From the NCBI GenBank assembly GCA_900557255.1, contig USSA01000009.1:1-35497 (forward strand): a DNA stretch of 35,497 nucleotides, given 5' to 3'. This stretch comes from an uncultured Prevotella sp. GTDB taxonomy: Bacteria; Bacteroidota; Bacteroidia; Bacteroidales; Bacteroidaceae. The notes under the pieces were generated by a model. The model did no database searches and was not told the DNA's origin. It worked only from the letters and a program-made list of their open reading frames with translations. Made by a program: the position numbers and the translations under genes. Shown here one piece after another: positions 34,298 through 35,497 of this stretch (position 1 is its first letter; each line of letters begins with the position of its first letter).

Positions 34298-35172
34298 CCA
34301 TTCGGAAATCCAAGAGCTGCCAGATTTATCTCCGGATAATTGGAAAATAGCGTTTGTATCTTGACTAACATATCATTGTTAGGCGATATAATATCAAGGA
34401 AATACTTGATGATGCAGATTGTGAAATATACTCTTTGAGGGTTTGAGGGCTGTGTAATCCAAGAATGTGCAATCCTTCTTGGAGATACAGGCATAATAGA
34501 ACTTACCTTGTTCCACACTCTTGAATGGTGGCAACAAGCATTTCTCAACAATGTCAAAGATGTTATCCAAGATTCCAAGACTATAGGTTGCAAACCAAAA
34601 TAGTGAGAAATGCACTTACGTATCTTGTCTGCTTTCAGATTACGAAAAACCATGTTCACATTACCCATTGTCAGCAACTCGCCCAAAATCCATGATGGAG
34701 GATATGGGTCACAATAGCTGTTTTTGAAGTGCTTGACAAACTCTTCTGTTGATTTGGCGTATTCCTTATCAATGGTGTTCTTTGTATCTTGGAAAGTTCT
34801 TTGGTTGGCAAAATGAACCGAATTAGTCAGCCAATAAATATCCCCAGTTATCTGCACAGGAATATTCATAATAGCCCGACGAATGGCTATCTCAACTTTT
34901 TCAATTTCATTGAGAAGAAACATACGCAACTTTTTGTCGAAGCGATAAAGATTCAGCACTTGCTGAAAAGTTGTTTCTTCTTTATACTGATGGAATTCTT
35001 TTGGAACTTTCAAGAATGGATACATATAAGCAGAAAGACGATAGTACCCGATACTCTCCAAATATCGTACCGCCTTAGCTTCATCAGAAATGATAAGCCC
35101 ACGATTTTCCAACAGAGCCACCAGATCCGTCTCTGTCATATAATGTTTTGTGAAGTGCGGTAATCTTTCCAT
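34261..35172 (-). CDS. Abi_2 family (AbiF/AbiD-like) HEPN protein
   Basis: A 303-residue abortive-infection-type protein. Family features are FTKHYMTETDLVALLENRGL near the start, YLESIGYYRLSAYMYPF (about 38-53), FDKKLRMFLLNEIEKVEIAIRR (about 78-99), and a HEPN R-x4-H motif RNACCHH (R210, H215) followed by HSRVWN. HEPN proteins with R-x4-H are typically metal-independent RNases, so RNA cleavage causing growth arrest is the likely activity. The ATG at 35172 is chosen because upstream in-frame ATGs at 35220 and 35310 lie in the hairpin leader and above the promoter. It is followed, with a 37-bp overlap, by the TOTE-type primase-helicase gene. A leader with a terminator-like hairpin precedes it. 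Confidence 0.9.
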   Translation of the reverse strand: MERLPHFTKHYMTETDLVALLENRGLIISDEAKAVRYLESIGYYRLSAYMYPFLKVPKEFHQYKEETTFQQVLNLYRFDKKLRMFLLNEIEKVEIAIRRAIMNIPVQITGDIYWLTNSVHFANQRTFQDTKNTIDKEYAKSTEEFVKHFKNSYCDPYPPSWILGELLTMGNVNMVFRNLKADKIRKCISHYFGLQPIVLESWITSLTLLRNACCHHSRVWNKVSSIMPVSPRRIAHSWITQPSNPQRVYFTICIIKYFLDIISPNNDMLVKIQTLFSNYPEINLAALGFPNGWESEPLWTQGM

Positions 35173-35203
35173 TAGAGTATTTTGAGAATAAACGTATACA
35201 TAC

Positions 35204-35252
35204 AAAAAAGCCCCACGCATTTGAGCATCGTTGAGAGGCTTGGTGGGAACTG
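35204..35252 (-). ncRNA. Candidate short RNA/attenuator upstream of the Abi_2 gene
   Basis: Between the promoter (-7 at 35259-35266) and the Abi_2 ATG, the minus strand reads TTCCCAC, then a 26-base loop, then GTGGGG followed by CTTTTTT (T run at 35204-35209). The stem is five G-C/A-U pairs plus one G-U, with two further pairs possible past a bulge. That is a terminator shape giving an RNA of about 50 nt. It could be an independent small RNA or an attenuator limiting Abi_2 expression. Some AbiF-type proteins are described with a cognate non-coding RNA; linking this leader to that is inference. Confidence 0.5.
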
Positions 35253-35258
35253 ACGCTG

Positions 35259-35289
35259 CAAAGATACGAATAATTATTGATAATACAAA
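35259..35289 (-). promoter_or_regulatory. Promoter of the Abi_2/primase-helicase unit
   Basis: On the minus strand TTTG (35286-35289), a 19-bp spacer and TATCTTTG (35259-35266) fit the consensus fully. Transcription would begin near 35252, about 80 bp before the Abi_2 ATG. Confidence 0.8.
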
Positions 35290-35310
35290 CTTTTTAGCAA
35301 GAAAAATCAC

Positions 35311-35497
35311 GCAAAAGTGGATTTCTTTGATATATTTGTATTTAATAATGTTAAATCAGACTATAAAATCAAATTTTGCAAGCCAAATAAAATGGTTTTC
35401 AAGATAAAAGTGTTACGTTTGTAACGTCAATACCCATACCGGAAGCCCCGATGGGCAGAGGTTGGGCAGACATATATACATATAAGGCGTAACTGTA
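35311..35497. other. Window edge, no gene recognised
   Basis: This stretch is AT-rich for its first 100 bases. It holds a small palindrome GTTAC-GTTT-GTAAC at 35412-35425. No ORF with recognisable protein signal reaches the edge; a neighbouring gene may lie just outside. Confidence 0.5.

Noticed and set aside
35173..35310. N-terminal extension of the Abi_2 protein to the ATG at 35310 or 35220
   Set aside because: The promoter lies inside the longer version and the hairpin spans the 35220 start; family similarity begins at MERLPHFTKHY.
1..35497. CRISPR array, tRNA, rRNA or intact insertion sequence
   Set aside because: No regularly spaced repeats, cloverleaf signals, rRNA segments or transposase ORFs were noticed on either strand.

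Overview
The window looks like chromosomal DNA of a Bacteroidota species, most likely Prevotella/Segatella (copri-like). Three things point there: protein similarity by recall; repeated upstream signals of the Bacteroidota type (TTTG, about 20 bp, TAnnTTTG); and the order HU gene, tiny COX24-domain gene, RNase E/G gene. No rRNA, tRNA, CRISPR array or intact insertion sequence was seen. A block of conserved housekeeping genes (about 11.4-29 kb) sits between two accessory blocks that look like genome defence and appear more AT-rich by eye.

Left accessory block (1-11.3 kb, all on the minus strand, probably one transcript from a promoter near 11.3 kb). In transcription order it holds a 44-codon ORF, a DUF1016/YhcG-type PD-(D/E)XK nuclease, an N-terminal fragment of a type I restriction specificity subunit, a 1073-residue protein resembling the YjiT (STY4851/ECs_5259) family, and a 2031-residue DEAD/DEAH helicase with a DUF1998-type cysteine end. 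Last comes a nonsense-interrupted gene remnant. The nuclease and hsdS remnant suggest an eroded type I restriction locus in which the protein/helicase pair is the intact part.

Core block. purF-like, carA and carB run in one direction as a likely operon joining purine and carbamoyl-phosphate (pyrimidine/arginine) synthesis. Upstream of them are glmS and a lipoprotein of the polysaccharide export family. Pyruvate kinase follows, then a TPM-domain membrane protein with LemA. A divergent promoter region separates these from the plus-strand HU, COX24-domain and rng genes. An exported S9 peptidase (minus) converges on rng at a shared terminator, and a YbjQ-family gene is divergent to the peptidase.

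Right accessory block (29-35.5 kb). An AAA-ATPase-like/PD-(D/E)XK gene is flanked by two copies of the same hairpin repeat. Beyond it are a frameshifted ATPase tail, a small antitoxin-like MARPI protein and a tiny overlapping ORF. Then comes a minus-strand pair: an Abi_2 (AbiF/AbiD-like) protein with a HEPN R-x4-H motif, overlapping by 37 bp a 966-residue primase-helicase-PLD protein of the TOTE conflict type. Between the Abi_2 promoter and its start codon is a short leader ending in a terminator-like hairpin with a T run. It could be a small regulatory RNA or an attenuator. This leader/HEPN/primase-helicase unit is the best candidate here for an undescribed system.

All functional calls rest on motif reading and memory of families; no database search was run.
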